Source: an uncultured Planctomycetota bacterium
GTDB taxonomy: Bacteria; Planctomycetota; Planctomycetia; Pirellulales; Thermoguttaceae
Direction of reading: 5' to 3'
Assembly (NCBI GenBank): GCA_902786505.1
Contig: CADACS010000010.1
Location: forward strand, 1 to 55,358
DNA: 55,358 nt
Under the pieces are notes generated by a model. The model was not told where the DNA came from and did no database searches. It saw nothing but the letters and a program-made list of their open reading frames with translations. Below are positions 36,585 through 45,452 of this stretch, one piece after another (the first letter of the stretch is position 1; each line of letters begins with the position of its first letter). The translations under genes were made by a program, and so were the position numbers.

Positions 36585-39500
36585 ATGACCGATGGTGGAC
36601 AAGTCTACCACGTCTATACGGACGAAGACGACAACGACGTTTATTACGCCTACTGTGATGAAGAAGGGAACGAAATTGCCTGGACAGACGCAGATGGTTT
36701 CAAGATCGACAACCCACAAAAAGAAACGCCGAGCGAGGAAGCGGCGCGCGCGATTAACAAAGAAACCAACGCGCCGGAGGGAAGTGAAGAACTTGACCCT
36801 AACGACGTGTTCTACACGGAAGTCCCCGACGAAGAAACCGAAGCCAAAGAAGAATCCAATAAAGCGGCGCAGGACGTAGGGAACGACAAACCGATCGAGT
36901 CAGAAAAGCCGCAAGAGAAGAAAGAAGAAAAAGAAAAACCGAAGAACGGTAAGAGATACGACGATTGGGAAGTCAAGGGCGTCGATATTCCCTCTGAAAG
37001 GGACATTGCCGTTGTTACGCAAGTCCGCCGCAATCTGAATATCGGCTGGGGGGACGCGTTTAAAAAGGTCGCTGACAAACTTCGTAAGGGCGAAAAGGAA
37101 AAAGCTCTTCGTATGTTGCAAAAGGCGGGCTATAAGTGTCTTGACCTCTATCGTCGCGCGTACATGGTTCACGGCGACGGAGACGTTTTGAAGTATATAT
37201 GCGGCGACAATTACCAATACGAATCAGGCGAGCGAGTCCGCCTTGCGTTGCAAGACAAGCTCAGGGAGATTTGGGAATCCGGCGCCGAGGAGATGTACAG
37301 ACTTGGCGAGCGTCTTTACGCGCTCGGCGGTAGCGAAGTCTGCGCGAAATATGGCGGCAAAGTTTGCGAAGGCGACAACGATGAAGCGTCGAAGCTCTTT
37401 TCCTCACTTGGCGATGATTGGCGTGATTTTTTAGGCGACGAGGAAGAGGAAGAGGCGCTCGAAGTTCCCGAGAGTGATCAAAGATCGGAAGAAGCCGCGA
37501 AGGCAGTTGGCGACGCTGTGGACGACGCCCCAGTCGAAACGCCGAAAAAAGAAGACAACGGAAAGCCCGTCGTCGATCTTGCGCAACCGGACGAGGACGA
37601 CGACTTCTACGGCGACGTTGCGTCGGCGTGGGAAGAATCGGAAGCGGACGTTCCGGAACCTGGAAAAGAAGAACCTCAAATAGAAGGAGACTCTAATGGA
37701 CTCGAGACAGATGAACAATCAAACATCAAACCGAACGACGCAAACGCTGGAACAGCGGATCCACAGGGCGGAACAGATGGAGAAAGAGGGAGCCTCGCCG
37801 GAACAGATTCAGAAAGCGACGGGTTTGAAACGTCGGCGTCCGCAGAAGAGGAGCAACGACGACCCGCTGACGGGGAAGGAGGGGATTCGCCTTCTTTAAA
37901 CCAGGACAAAACTTCGGTCTCTAGCCTGTCTCCAAACAACAGCGGCTACAACTATACGTTACCGGAAGGCGCGAAAGTGTTGTCAGACGATGACGACGAA
38001 GACGACTTCTACGAAGAGGAAGAGGCTCTCGCCCTTCCTGAGAACACACAAGACAGTGAAGACGCCGCGCGTGAACTCCACGAAGACCTCGCGCAACCGG
38101 ATGAAGGTGACGACGACGAAGCCGAGACTTTAAATGCTCCAGAGCGCGATAAGTCCGGGGCTCAAGCGGGTCAAGAAACCCTCAATAACGCGCCTGACGA
38201 CGCGTCGGCGGGCGGTAAGAAGACGGGAAAGGATTATTATTACCCTGAGATTTTAGACACGCCGTCCGACAACCCGGAGCTAGAAGAATCCAGAAAAGAA
38301 CTCGTTGACGCGTATGCTTCAATTAGAAAGTTACAAAAGGAGTTCAATAGAAAGTTATTGCATTCAGGTCTTCGCTCCCCAATACAAGAGGAACGTGACC
38401 TCGCGCAAGCGCAGTTCGATCAGATAACAGATCGAGCGCGTCCTTCCATGCAGAAGCTCCGAGACCTTGCGGTAAAATACGCTTTCAACGATAAATCGAA
38501 AGATAGAGCCGAGACCCCTGAACAGAAGAAGTTGCGCGACGCTATTGGTCTCTGGAGTCTGCTTAATAGCGAGTATTCGTTTGATACAGGGGGAGGAGAT
38601 TACACGCACACTACTTATCAGTTAATAGCGATGTTCAACGCCGCCTCAGAAAAAGAAGACGCAGATTCCTTCTTATACAATCTGGCGTACAACAACGCCC
38701 TTAGCGCTTTGCTGTATGGGAAAGTGTCGCTCGGAACCCGAAGCAGACCTAGTTATTGGATAAGGGCAAACGCAGACAGCTTCACGTATTTCAAGCCTCT
38801 GTCAAAAAAAGGTTTCAGAGAGGCTTTGATTTCATTCAACAGCGCAGACGACGATACGACGCTGGCCGATTGGAAACTATTCGATCTAGCGGAGCACGTC
38901 ACGGAACGAGACGACGTCTACAAGAACATAGCCAAGTCAGACGATTTATCCGAACTTGCTTATCAGTATTTTGTAAACAGAGACAAGCAAAGAATCGCCG
39001 AGTCGCTAGGCGACGCGAATTGGGATCCAAACGAAACCCGGCTTGACGTCGAAAAGGAAATTAGACGTCTCAAAAGCCGAGCTACTCGTTCCTTCAATAT
39101 ACTTGCAAAAGAATACCGACGGCTCGAGCAGGGGCAGTTTGAAGAAGACGGCGCTGGAACTAATGCGTTGGGCGAGTTTAATTGGGACGCGGTTGGCGAC
39201 TCTGAAAGCAAGGCGCCTATCGAACAATCCGTGGCTCCGAACGAAGCGTCGAAGAGTGTGCAACCCCCTAAAACCGCCGTCAAACCGAAGAAGGCCCAAA
39301 CAAGAGACTACTTCGAGACCGCCAAAAAGAGAGAGGAAGCCCTTGGCGGGAGAGATGAGCACAGCCTATCTCCCGAAGAGGAACAAGAATTACCCCAATA
39401 CAAGCCAGGCGACGTCGAAAAGACGTGGGTTCTAGGGGGAAAGGTATGCGCTGGCGGCAAGAATTATATAGAATTCTACGGTAAAAAGGAGGTAATCCCG

Positions 39501-42500
39501 TGGCGGAGAAATGAAGAAGGGGAACAGCGTTTTCGGCAACCTCGCATTATTCTGACGGTTCCAGACGGGGGAAAAGAAATAGAAGCGCTCGGAAAGGCGC
39601 TCAACGGGAGAGGAACCTATTACCCCGGACATACGCTCCCAGAAGTGGAGATACCTTTTACTCCGGAATCAATAGCAGCTTTGAAACGGCACGGCTATCT
39701 CCCATACGACTGGAACCCACCGTTTGTTGAAAGAGTGCTCAAATCGGTGTGGAAAGACGATCCGCAGAATAAAGGGAGCAAACCGCCGAAGGAATGGTAT
39801 TCCAACGTTTATCCAGAAGTCGGGGGAACAATCGATCGTCTGCCAGAATCGTCCCCCGTCCCTGAAAGCGATCAACCAGCCGAAGAGGCTGTCGTCGACA
39901 CGTTGAATGGAGCGCCAGTGGAAGTCCCAAAGGAAGAGAAGGGGTCGCCCGATCAACCATCCGACACGGACGCGCTCAACGTCCCGCCAAGTTCGCAAAC
40001 GTCGGAAGAAGCCGCGACGTCAGTGGGTGACGCCGTTGATAATTCTCCGCTGTTTGACGAGGGGCGCGAACTGTTCAAGAGCTTCAAAGCCGACTACTCA
40101 AACAAGGAACGGTTTGTCGCGATCAGCGCGTTTTTGGATCGCGCGACAAAGGAGCTCAAGAAAGACGATCTAAAAAAGCTCGCTTATGACGTTTTTGGCG
40201 TTCTCATGCAAAAAAATGCCACAAAAATAGACACTCGTAGAGCCGTTTTGAGCATGGTGAGCGACCTCGGGATGACGCGACATAAGAGAGATCAAATTTT
40301 AGGACCGTCAGGGTGGGACGACAATTCGAGCGCGCCGGCTAACGAAACGAAAAACGTACCTACGAGAGCGCTATCAATCGAAGAAGAAGCTCTAAGAGAG
40401 AAAGCTGGCAACGAGAACAAGGCTGAAGAATCGATCCCTGAAACAGAGGGCGAGTCTGCCGAAGACATTTCTTCTGGCTCCGATAGCAATCAAATGCCGG
40501 AGGAGCGCGATTACAATCTCTCCTTTGAAACCGACGACGATTCTTACCCAAGATGGGACGGTATTCACTGGATTACTAAAAAGCCAGTTGGGTTATCTCC
40601 TCGTTTTTCGGTAATCGAGGACCGCATGAAAACTTACTGTGCCGCCTTGGATAAATGGGCTAGTATGGCTTTCGACACGATAGATCACTACGGAGAATAC
40701 GGCACGTTTGAAGGTTTTTCGTCGAAAGTTAAGAACCTTTTCAAGAAGAGAGCTGGGGTTGATTTTAGCAATCCGGAGCAAGCGCGTAGTGAGTTATATG
40801 ATCTCCTTGAATCGTATCAAAAGAAAAGAGATGAAGCGATGGACGTCTTCCATCGCGGCGGCTCCGTCATAAATGGAACTTTTATACATATAGATCACGG
40901 AAATAGCAGGTTCTACGTTAGGAAAAGTGGCTCCGTTCAACTCGAATTTCACATCAACGGAAGCTACCCACGCTACGAAGACAAAGGTATATACATCGAT
41001 TCATACGAATTGCGGCAATTGTCAGCAGAAGACAAAAAGCGCTTAAAATCGCTAGGGTTCACAAAAGTAAGCTCCGGGGAGAGTGAATACGATGGCTGTT
41101 TAAAAGGAGAGTACACTCCCGAGACGGTAAAAGGACTCTTAGACGGCGGATTCATAGACAACTTTGTCTACGAGCTTCTTATGGGCTCAAACGAAAACAT
41201 GAAGCCTCTCACCGATAAATCCGAGCGTCGTCTCTGGGATGTTGGCGCTCTCGAAGTCCCCGCGAGCGATCAAAGTTCGGAAGAAGCCGCGAAGGCAGTT
41301 GGCGACGCTGTGGACGACGCTTCGGTCGAAACGACGAAAGAAGGTAACGAACAGCCCGTCGCGGTTCCGGTGTCTAACGAGTCCGCGCAAGCTGAAGACA
41401 AAGAGAACGACAACGACGCCGAATCTCTCGACGTTCCGCCTAGCAAACAAGCGCCCGAAGAGGCGGTCGTCGACGCTGTGAACAGAACGTCGGTCGAAAC
41501 TCCAAAAGCAGATAACGAGGGGCCTGTTACTGTAGTAAAGTCAAAAACAGAAGAGACCCCTGGAACTGTCAAGCCCTATCATTTTAAGAATGAAGAATAT
41601 TTCAGGAGCTACAAATCGAACCTCATTCAGGTTGCGTTGAGCGGTGGCGGGGTAATGAGATTCGAAGAACAAATCACTCCTCCGCTGATTGATATAAGTT
41701 ATCCGAATAAGACTAAAGAAGAAACACTTGAAACTCTCGAACCGTTAGGTCTCGACGGGTTGATACCGTACACCCCTGAAAACCTCGAGAAAATCAAACG
41801 GGCAGGGCTTCTTCCGGAGGGCTGGACGCACCCTTACGTCCAAGAGTTTTTCAAGAAACGCGGGCTTGCCGGTGCAGGAGATGGAACAGTTGTTAAGAGC
41901 GCTGATCAAGAACAAAGAGAGTCGGACGAGAGAATCGACTCCTACGCCAAGTCTCTGAGTAAACCAAGAAAAGGAGCCTATTACTCGATTAGTTCTGGAA
42001 TTGATCAGTTCTACCAGAAAGACGCTTATTACAAGAACGAGGAATCAAACTACAGAAAAAATGTTAAATCCCTACGCAACATCGTAACGAAATCCTGTGA
42101 ACGGTTCGGCATTCCGACCGACAACAAGAGTATTGCAAAAGCAATTAGTGATGCGGAAAGACTTCTCGCCGTCAGAACCAATCTTATTGTGAGGGCGCAT
42201 TACCTCGCGGATTATAGGATCAATCCTTCAAAATCCCAAGTCGACGACGCGAAGAAGTATCGCGAAGACTCTAGAAAGATTGACGGGGGAAAAGTGTATG
42301 AAGCGCTTTTCTCGACCATCCAAAAACAATGTTTAGCCTCTGTTTCGATAGAAGAACCGATCGATATTCCCACTGGATACGGGAGGGCGACACTATGTTT
42401 TGATTTCAAGAACAAACAACTTTTCCTAAAGCCTGGAAGAAAGACGTTCATCGGTTATGCGGACGAGCCGGGGCTCCCGGAATACAATTTCCCTTCGGGG

Positions 42501-43910
42501 TTATTTGTATGGGATGAACGTGAAGACAAGCATGTAGGACTTTGGCGCGCTCCACTAACAGAGGAAACGATTCAGCAACTTAAACAGGGGGACGTGTTGC
42601 CGCCTGATTGGGCGCCTATCTTTATCGTAAGACGGTTGGGACTAACGGGGCAAGAAGCCAAAAACAGGCTTGCTCCTCAGAACACGATTGAAGAGTCCCC
42701 AGATGGGAAGGTGGTGCCCGCCTCGAAGGGCGGCATACGCGCCAGAATCGTATTCAATCGGGAATCCGGCAGAATAAAACTTGAGTTTCCTTCTGATCGC
42801 GGGCAAGTTTCAAAAGACGTTTGGTCTCGGTTTAACCGCGCGGAACACGACCAAGACACTGCGTATATGAAATACTCGCATGAAAGCATTCAAAAACTAA
42901 AGGACGCTGGGTTACTTTCGGACGACTTCAGCCCGTCATTCATCCAAGATGATCTTAAACATATCGAGGAAAGAGAGAAAGCTCTTGCCGCAAAGCCGTG
43001 GGTTAGAGGGAACCTCAGCAATGACGCGGAAATGGCGGAGCGCGACAGGATAGAATCCGCCAAAGCCACGAGCCATGTCCTGAGCGACATGTACAGAAAC
43101 GCCGACCGAATGAGAAAGGAAAGGAAATACGGCGGCTACTACCGCCTCAACGTGCCTTTGACCGCAAAGGAGAAAAGGAACCCCGCCGTTAAAGAGAACA
43201 CCAGACAATATAGGCAAGCTGTGGATTTCGTTGCATCGATTGACGGTGGTTATGGGGGCTACTTCCCCAACGAACTCGACGATCTCGAGAGACTTATGGC
43301 TTATTATTACGCCCACAGAGCCGTCGTGCTTAGCAGTGGTCTTGACGACAGTTCCCCTGATCTTCGTGAGATGAGGGAAGAACTACTGCGCGCTACCAAA
43401 CACTACCGCGACCTCTTCCGTTACAAGATCCTCGACAGAACAAGAGAAAAAGTGGCAGTTCCGTTTAAAGGAGACGCTAGCAAACGAGCGTATATCTGCT
43501 TCGACCCCTATTACATCCGTGTCGTTCTGCCGGAAGAATGCAAAAGCGACGAGGCTCTTATTCGCAAGCTGACTGAAGAACCTTTCATTCCAGACAAAGG
43601 CAGTCGTAAAATCAGCGTGTTTTCGTGCCAATACGACTCTCCGTGGCTAGACGCGTTTAAAGACGCCGGGATTGTGCCTAATGACTGGGATCCTTCTTGG
43701 TTGAAAGAAACGCTTGAGAAAAAAGCGAAAGAGCGTGAAGCGATTGAACGTAATACCCGCGAGATAGAAAAAACCCAAAAGACGCGTTGGGGGGAAGCCC
43801 ACGACGCCCCCGTTCCATCTAGCGCGCAATACTCCCGAGCGTCGGAGCGCGCGGCGCGTCTTATCCACCGCGACGTCGCGCAACGCGAACGATTGCGATC
43901 ATCTCTCTAA
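36585..43910 (+). CDS. Giant 2,441-residue modular accessory protein
   Basis: The largest gene in the window. The N-terminus (1-60) has the EEGNEIAWTDADGFKI module and SEEAARAINKE. Linker motifs near residues 293, 484, 1091, 1132, 1557, 1616 and 2409 follow 'VPxSxQxSEEAAxAVGDAVD' to varying degrees and sit in acidic, disordered sequence between folded regions. An ~100-residue domain recurs six times in the C-terminal two-thirds (about 945-1055, 1428-1535, 1672-1762, 1918-2020, 2040-2130, 2288-2380). Each is a beta part followed by 'TxExIxxLKxAGxLPxDWxPxF'. Helical domains fill the gaps. No enzyme motif is recognised. The layout fits a 'polyvalent' effector protein delivered with phage DNA, or a large virion protein (inference). 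Confidence 0.8.
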   Translation: MTDGGQVYHVYTDEDDNDVYYAYCDEEGNEIAWTDADGFKIDNPQKETPSEEAARAINKETNAPEGSEELDPNDVFYTEVPDEETEAKEESNKAAQDVGNDKPIESEKPQEKKEEKEKPKNGKRYDDWEVKGVDIPSERDIAVVTQVRRNLNIGWGDAFKKVADKLRKGEKEKALRMLQKAGYKCLDLYRRAYMVHGDGDVLKYICGDNYQYESGERVRLALQDKLREIWESGAEEMYRLGERLYALGGSEVCAKYGGKVCEGDNDEASKLFSSLGDDWRDFLGDEEEEEALEVPESDQRSEEAAKAVGDAVDDAPVETPKKEDNGKPVVDLAQPDEDDDFYGDVASAWEESEADVPEPGKEEPQIEGDSNGLETDEQSNIKPNDANAGTADPQGGTDGERGSLAGTDSESDGFETSASAEEEQRRPADGEGGDSPSLNQDKTSVSSLSPNNSGYNYTLPEGAKVLSDDDDEDDFYEEEEALALPENTQDSEDAARELHEDLAQPDEGDDDEAETLNAPERDKSGAQAGQETLNNAPDDASAGGKKTGKDYYYPEILDTPSDNPELEESRKELVDAYASIRKLQKEFNRKLLHSGLRSPIQEERDLAQAQFDQITDRARPSMQKLRDLAVKYAFNDKSKDRAETPEQKKLRDAIGLWSLLNSEYSFDTGGGDYTHTTYQLIAMFNAASEKEDADSFLYNLAYNNALSALLYGKVSLGTRSRPSYWIRANADSFTYFKPLSKKGFREALISFNSADDDTTLADWKLFDLAEHVTERDDVYKNIAKSDDLSELAYQYFVNRDKQRIAESLGDANWDPNETRLDVEKEIRRLKSRATRSFNILAKEYRRLEQGQFEEDGAGTNALGEFNWDAVGDSESKAPIEQSVAPNEASKSVQPPKTAVKPKKAQTRDYFETAKKREEALGGRDEHSLSPEEEQELPQYKPGDVEKTWVLGGKVCAGGKNYIEFYGKKEVIPWRRNEEGEQRFRQPRIILTVPDGGKEIEALGKALNGRGTYYPGHTLPEVEIPFTPESIAALKRHGYLPYDWNPPFVERVLKSVWKDDPQNKGSKPPKEWYSNVYPEVGGTIDRLPESSPVPESDQPAEEAVVDTLNGAPVEVPKEEKGSPDQPSDTDALNVPPSSQTSEEAATSVGDAVDNSPLFDEGRELFKSFKADYSNKERFVAISAFLDRATKELKKDDLKKLAYDVFGVLMQKNATKIDTRRAVLSMVSDLGMTRHKRDQILGPSGWDDNSSAPANETKNVPTRALSIEEEALREKAGNENKAEESIPETEGESAEDISSGSDSNQMPEERDYNLSFETDDDSYPRWDGIHWITKKPVGLSPRFSVIEDRMKTYCAALDKWASMAFDTIDHYGEYGTFEGFSSKVKNLFKKRAGVDFSNPEQARSELYDLLESYQKKRDEAMDVFHRGGSVINGTFIHIDHGNSRFYVRKSGSVQLEFHINGSYPRYEDKGIYIDSYELRQLSAEDKKRLKSLGFTKVSSGESEYDGCLKGEYTPETVKGLLDGGFIDNFVYELLMGSNENMKPLTDKSERRLWDVGALEVPASDQSSEEAAKAVGDAVDDASVETTKEGNEQPVAVPVSNESAQAEDKENDNDAESLDVPPSKQAPEEAVVDAVNRTSVETPKADNEGPVTVVKSKTEETPGTVKPYHFKNEEYFRSYKSNLIQVALSGGGVMRFEEQITPPLIDISYPNKTKEETLETLEPLGLDGLIPYTPENLEKIKRAGLLPEGWTHPYVQEFFKKRGLAGAGDGTVVKSADQEQRESDERIDSYAKSLSKPRKGAYYSISSGIDQFYQKDAYYKNEESNYRKNVKSLRNIVTKSCERFGIPTDNKSIAKAISDAERLLAVRTNLIVRAHYLADYRINPSKSQVDDAKKYREDSRKIDGGKVYEALFSTIQKQCLASVSIEEPIDIPTGYGRATLCFDFKNKQLFLKPGRKTFIGYADEPGLPEYNFPSGLFVWDEREDKHVGLWRAPLTEETIQQLKQGDVLPPDWAPIFIVRRLGLTGQEAKNRLAPQNTIEESPDGKVVPASKGGIRARIVFNRESGRIKLEFPSDRGQVSKDVWSRFNRAEHDQDTAYMKYSHESIQKLKDAGLLSDDFSPSFIQDDLKHIEEREKALAAKPWVRGNLSNDAEMAERDRIESAKATSHVLSDMYRNADRMRKERKYGGYYRLNVPLTAKEKRNPAVKENTRQYRQAVDFVASIDGGYGGYFPNELDDLERLMAYYYAHRAVVLSSGLDDSSPDLREMREELLRATKHYRDLFRYKILDRTREKVAVPFKGDASKRAYICFDPYYIRVVLPEECKSDEALIRKLTEEPFIPDKGSRKISVFSCQYDSPWLDAFKDAGIVPNDWDPSWLKETLEKKAKEREAIERNTREIEKTQKTRWGEAHDAPVPSSAQYSRASERAARLIHRDVAQRERLRSSL
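37485..37528 (+). repeat. 44-bp direct repeat, copy 1 (linker module)
   Basis: Identical to 41277-41320 and in the same reading frame, encoding SEEAAKAVGDAVDDA in the giant protein. Identity of DNA, not just protein, over 44 bases 3.8 kb apart indicates a recent duplication or gene conversion, and offers a site for recombination that would delete or shuffle the domains between. Confidence 0.9.
37696..37899 (+). CDS. Gene nested in the giant gene, +1 frame
   Basis: A 67-residue frame starting MDSRQMNNQTSNRTTQTLEQ with a textbook AAGGAG six bases before its ATG, inside the giant gene. The product looks like a real protein: TLEQRIHRAEQMEKEGASPE then QIQKATGLKRRRPQKR. This reads as a helix-turn-helix-like segment with a basic tail. 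In this stretch the giant frame encodes only a disordered acidic linker (residues ~371-440), which is where overprinting is tolerated. It could be a small DNA-binding regulator. Alternatively the frame is fortuitous, but the ribosome site argues against this. Confidence 0.5.
   Translation: MDSRQMNNQTSNRTTQTLEQRIHRAEQMEKEGASPEQIQKATGLKRRRPQKRSNDDPLTGKEGIRLL
41277..41320 (+). repeat. 44-bp direct repeat, copy 2 (linker module)
   Basis: Second copy of the repeat at 37485-37528, coding for the linker at about residue 1565 of the giant protein. Flanking sequence diverges quickly on both sides, so only the linker was copied or conserved. Confidence 0.9.
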
Positions 43911-43922
43911 CGTCTCATTAAG

Positions 43923-43959
43923 GAAGGCGCGAGGCGCGTTGCGCGCGTCCCGCGCCTTC
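43923..43959 (+). promoter_or_regulatory. GC-rich hairpin between giant gene and metallopeptidase C
   Basis: A 9-bp perfect stem GAAGGCGCG/CGCGCCTTC encloses further CG-rich complementarity. There is no T-run after it, so it is more likely an RNA processing or stability element, or a weak terminator, than a standard terminator. Confidence 0.45.
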
Positions 43960-43997
43960 GGTAGTACGATATTTCCTTTTTACGGTGCGAAACGAAA

Positions 43998-44966
43998 ATG
44001 AAGCCCATCCGGCATTACGTATATTTAAACGGCAAGAGATACGACTGGAACGAAGGCTACGGCGACTATATCTTTGCGTTCACGTCAAAAAGCGGGGATC
44101 CCGTCGTTAAAAGATGGCGCAAAGAGGTCGCGAAGCTCAACAGAGTGGGAGCCGCACGAAGCATCGGGGACGACGTTGATAGACGGAAAGCGGAGAAAAG
44201 GCTCCCGTTGGAGTTAATGCGTTCCGAGGAGTATGACTCCAAAAGTAAAACGAACGGTTCAAGCATAAACTATCATGAAAAACTCAAAGAACCGGACGAA
44301 TTAAACAAAGAGTTTGACAAGAGGACGAGGAATAGGCATAATGCCAAATATGTGCGAGCATGGACTAGTTGGGGAGCAAAAAGATTCCTGTATAAGAAAT
44401 TTGGGATAGAAGCTGGGGAAGATTACTATAAACTTCCCCTTGGAATCGCTAATAACTTTAACTGTGAGCTTGTGCATTTTTACAATGTTTTTGGAACGGT
44501 TGGATTCATTGACAGCGTTATCGTCGATAGCGGCGAATTGCCGCCATCTGCGGAAGGAGGCTTTGACCCAAATGTAAACGCGATTCTGTTACGATCAAAC
44601 TATTGTGAACCGTCGTCTCCTGTCAGTCGTCCTAGGGTGACTGCAGAAGGCTTCCCAATCGTCTATTATTACTCGACAGGGTCGTCAAAGCATCTTTATC
44701 GTCACGAGATTGCGCACGCTCTTTACCATTTCGTTGTAGAAAAAGTCGACCCAGGGGCCAAAGCGCGTGCAAAGACATTGTATCGGAGACTATTCATAGA
44801 AAACAACGGGGAACCTTTAATAGGTGTTTATTGTTTGTCGAGGTACGCAAAGACGAGCGAAAAAGAAATGTTTGCCGAAGCCGTCGCCATGATGATGGAT
44901 AGTAGGACCGATTCTTCTTTTGCCCGCAAGGTTGTGAATTACGTGTTGTTTGGAGAAGCACAATGA
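43998..44966 (+). CDS. Zinc metallopeptidase-like protein C (HEIAH)
   Basis: A 322-residue close paralogue of the 6114-7106 protein over its whole length. The shared N-terminal module VYLNGKRYDWNEGYGDYI is followed by GAARSIGDDVDRRKAEKRL. The zincin core is YRHEIAHALYHFVV (about 235-248) with EMFAEAVAMMMD (about 290-301). A conserved central block includes NNFNCELVHFYNVFGTVGFI. It is cytoplasmic by sequence (no signal peptide). It overlaps the partner gene downstream by four bases. It and protein A, on opposite strands 38 kb apart, must derive from a duplication or separate acquisition of the same cassette. Confidence 0.82.
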   Translation: MKPIRHYVYLNGKRYDWNEGYGDYIFAFTSKSGDPVVKRWRKEVAKLNRVGAARSIGDDVDRRKAEKRLPLELMRSEEYDSKSKTNGSSINYHEKLKEPDELNKEFDKRTRNRHNAKYVRAWTSWGAKRFLYKKFGIEAGEDYYKLPLGIANNFNCELVHFYNVFGTVGFIDSVIVDSGELPPSAEGGFDPNVNAILLRSNYCEPSSPVSRPRVTAEGFPIVYYYSTGSSKHLYRHEIAHALYHFVVEKVDPGAKARAKTLYRRLFIENNGEPLIGVYCLSRYAKTSEKEMFAEAVAMMMDSRTDSSFARKVVNYVLFGEAQ

Positions 44967-45184
44967 TGACGAGTAGTAAGGCGGTTTTTAAATTGCTCCG
45001 TATATCGAAATTTGTGGAGGTCAACGGGAACTTTTATCACATTATTCCAGAGGGAAAGTTTACTGCGGAAGAAATCGAAGAACTACGGGAGCACGACGCC
45101 GCAGAACTGAGATTTAACGGCGATCACGTTTACGCCAACTTTCTTCCTGACGACGTTCGTCCGGCGAACGTGAAGAAACTCTAG
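44963..45184 (+). CDS. Small partner protein C of the metallopeptidase cassette
   Basis: A 73-residue protein starting in an ATGATG overlap with the metallopeptidase; GGAG lies close upstream. It has the signature KFTAEEIEELREHDAAELRF and the C-terminal ANFLPDDVRPANVKKL. Compared with partners A and B the last residues are VKKL rather than VPPL. It is the last gene of the rightward transcript before the integrase region. Confidence 0.78.
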   Translation: MMTSSKAVFKLLRISKFVEVNGNFYHIIPEGKFTAEEIEELREHDAAELRFNGDHVYANFLPDDVRPANVKKL

Positions 45185-45445
45185 CGCGGATTCCTCGCTT
45201 GTGAAACGCGCCCTCATTCCCCTGTTTTTAAAAATGCAACCACTCTTGCAACCACGCGTGTGTTGACTCGTAAAAATACGGGGATAAAGATTACTCTAGA
45301 TCATTTCCGGTAGGCATAAAACCCACGCGATTTCCCGCGTTTTCCCGCGTCAAAGCGGTTTTCGCCCCTTGTGGCGGCGAAAACAAAAAACGCCTAAAAA
45401 CACGAGATTGAAAAAAGGCGGTGCAACCACTTTTGCAACCACTTT
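45185..45445. other. Probable phage attachment (attP) region
   Basis: No gene lies in these 261 bases between the rightward accessory block and the 3' end of the integrase gene. They hold clustered direct repeats of GCAACCAC (within 45237-45256 and 45423-45442). One copy, AACCACTCTTGC (45238-45249), reappears inverted at 46605-46616, just upstream of the integrase start. Repeats flanking int in this way are typical of integrase arm sites. A 9-bp inverted repeat GTTTTCGCC/GGCGAAAAC also lies near 45360-45385. The core crossover site cannot be fixed without the bacterial site. Confidence 0.5.
45381..45420 (-). terminator. Candidate terminator after integrase
   Basis: On the minus strand CGCCT and AGGCG pair across a 20-base loop and are followed by TTTTTTGTTT. 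The stem is short and the loop long, so this is a weak call, but it lies 26 bases past the integrase stop. Confidence 0.4.
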
Positions 45446-45452
45446 TCAATCT
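45405..45452. repeat. 10-bp inverted repeat around the int stop codon
   Basis: AGATTGAAAA (45405-45414) and TTTTCAATCT (45443-45452) are perfect complements flanking GCAACCACTTTTGCAACCAC. The arrangement, two inverted arms around paired direct repeats, may be an integrase or excisionase binding platform. Confidence 0.5.
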
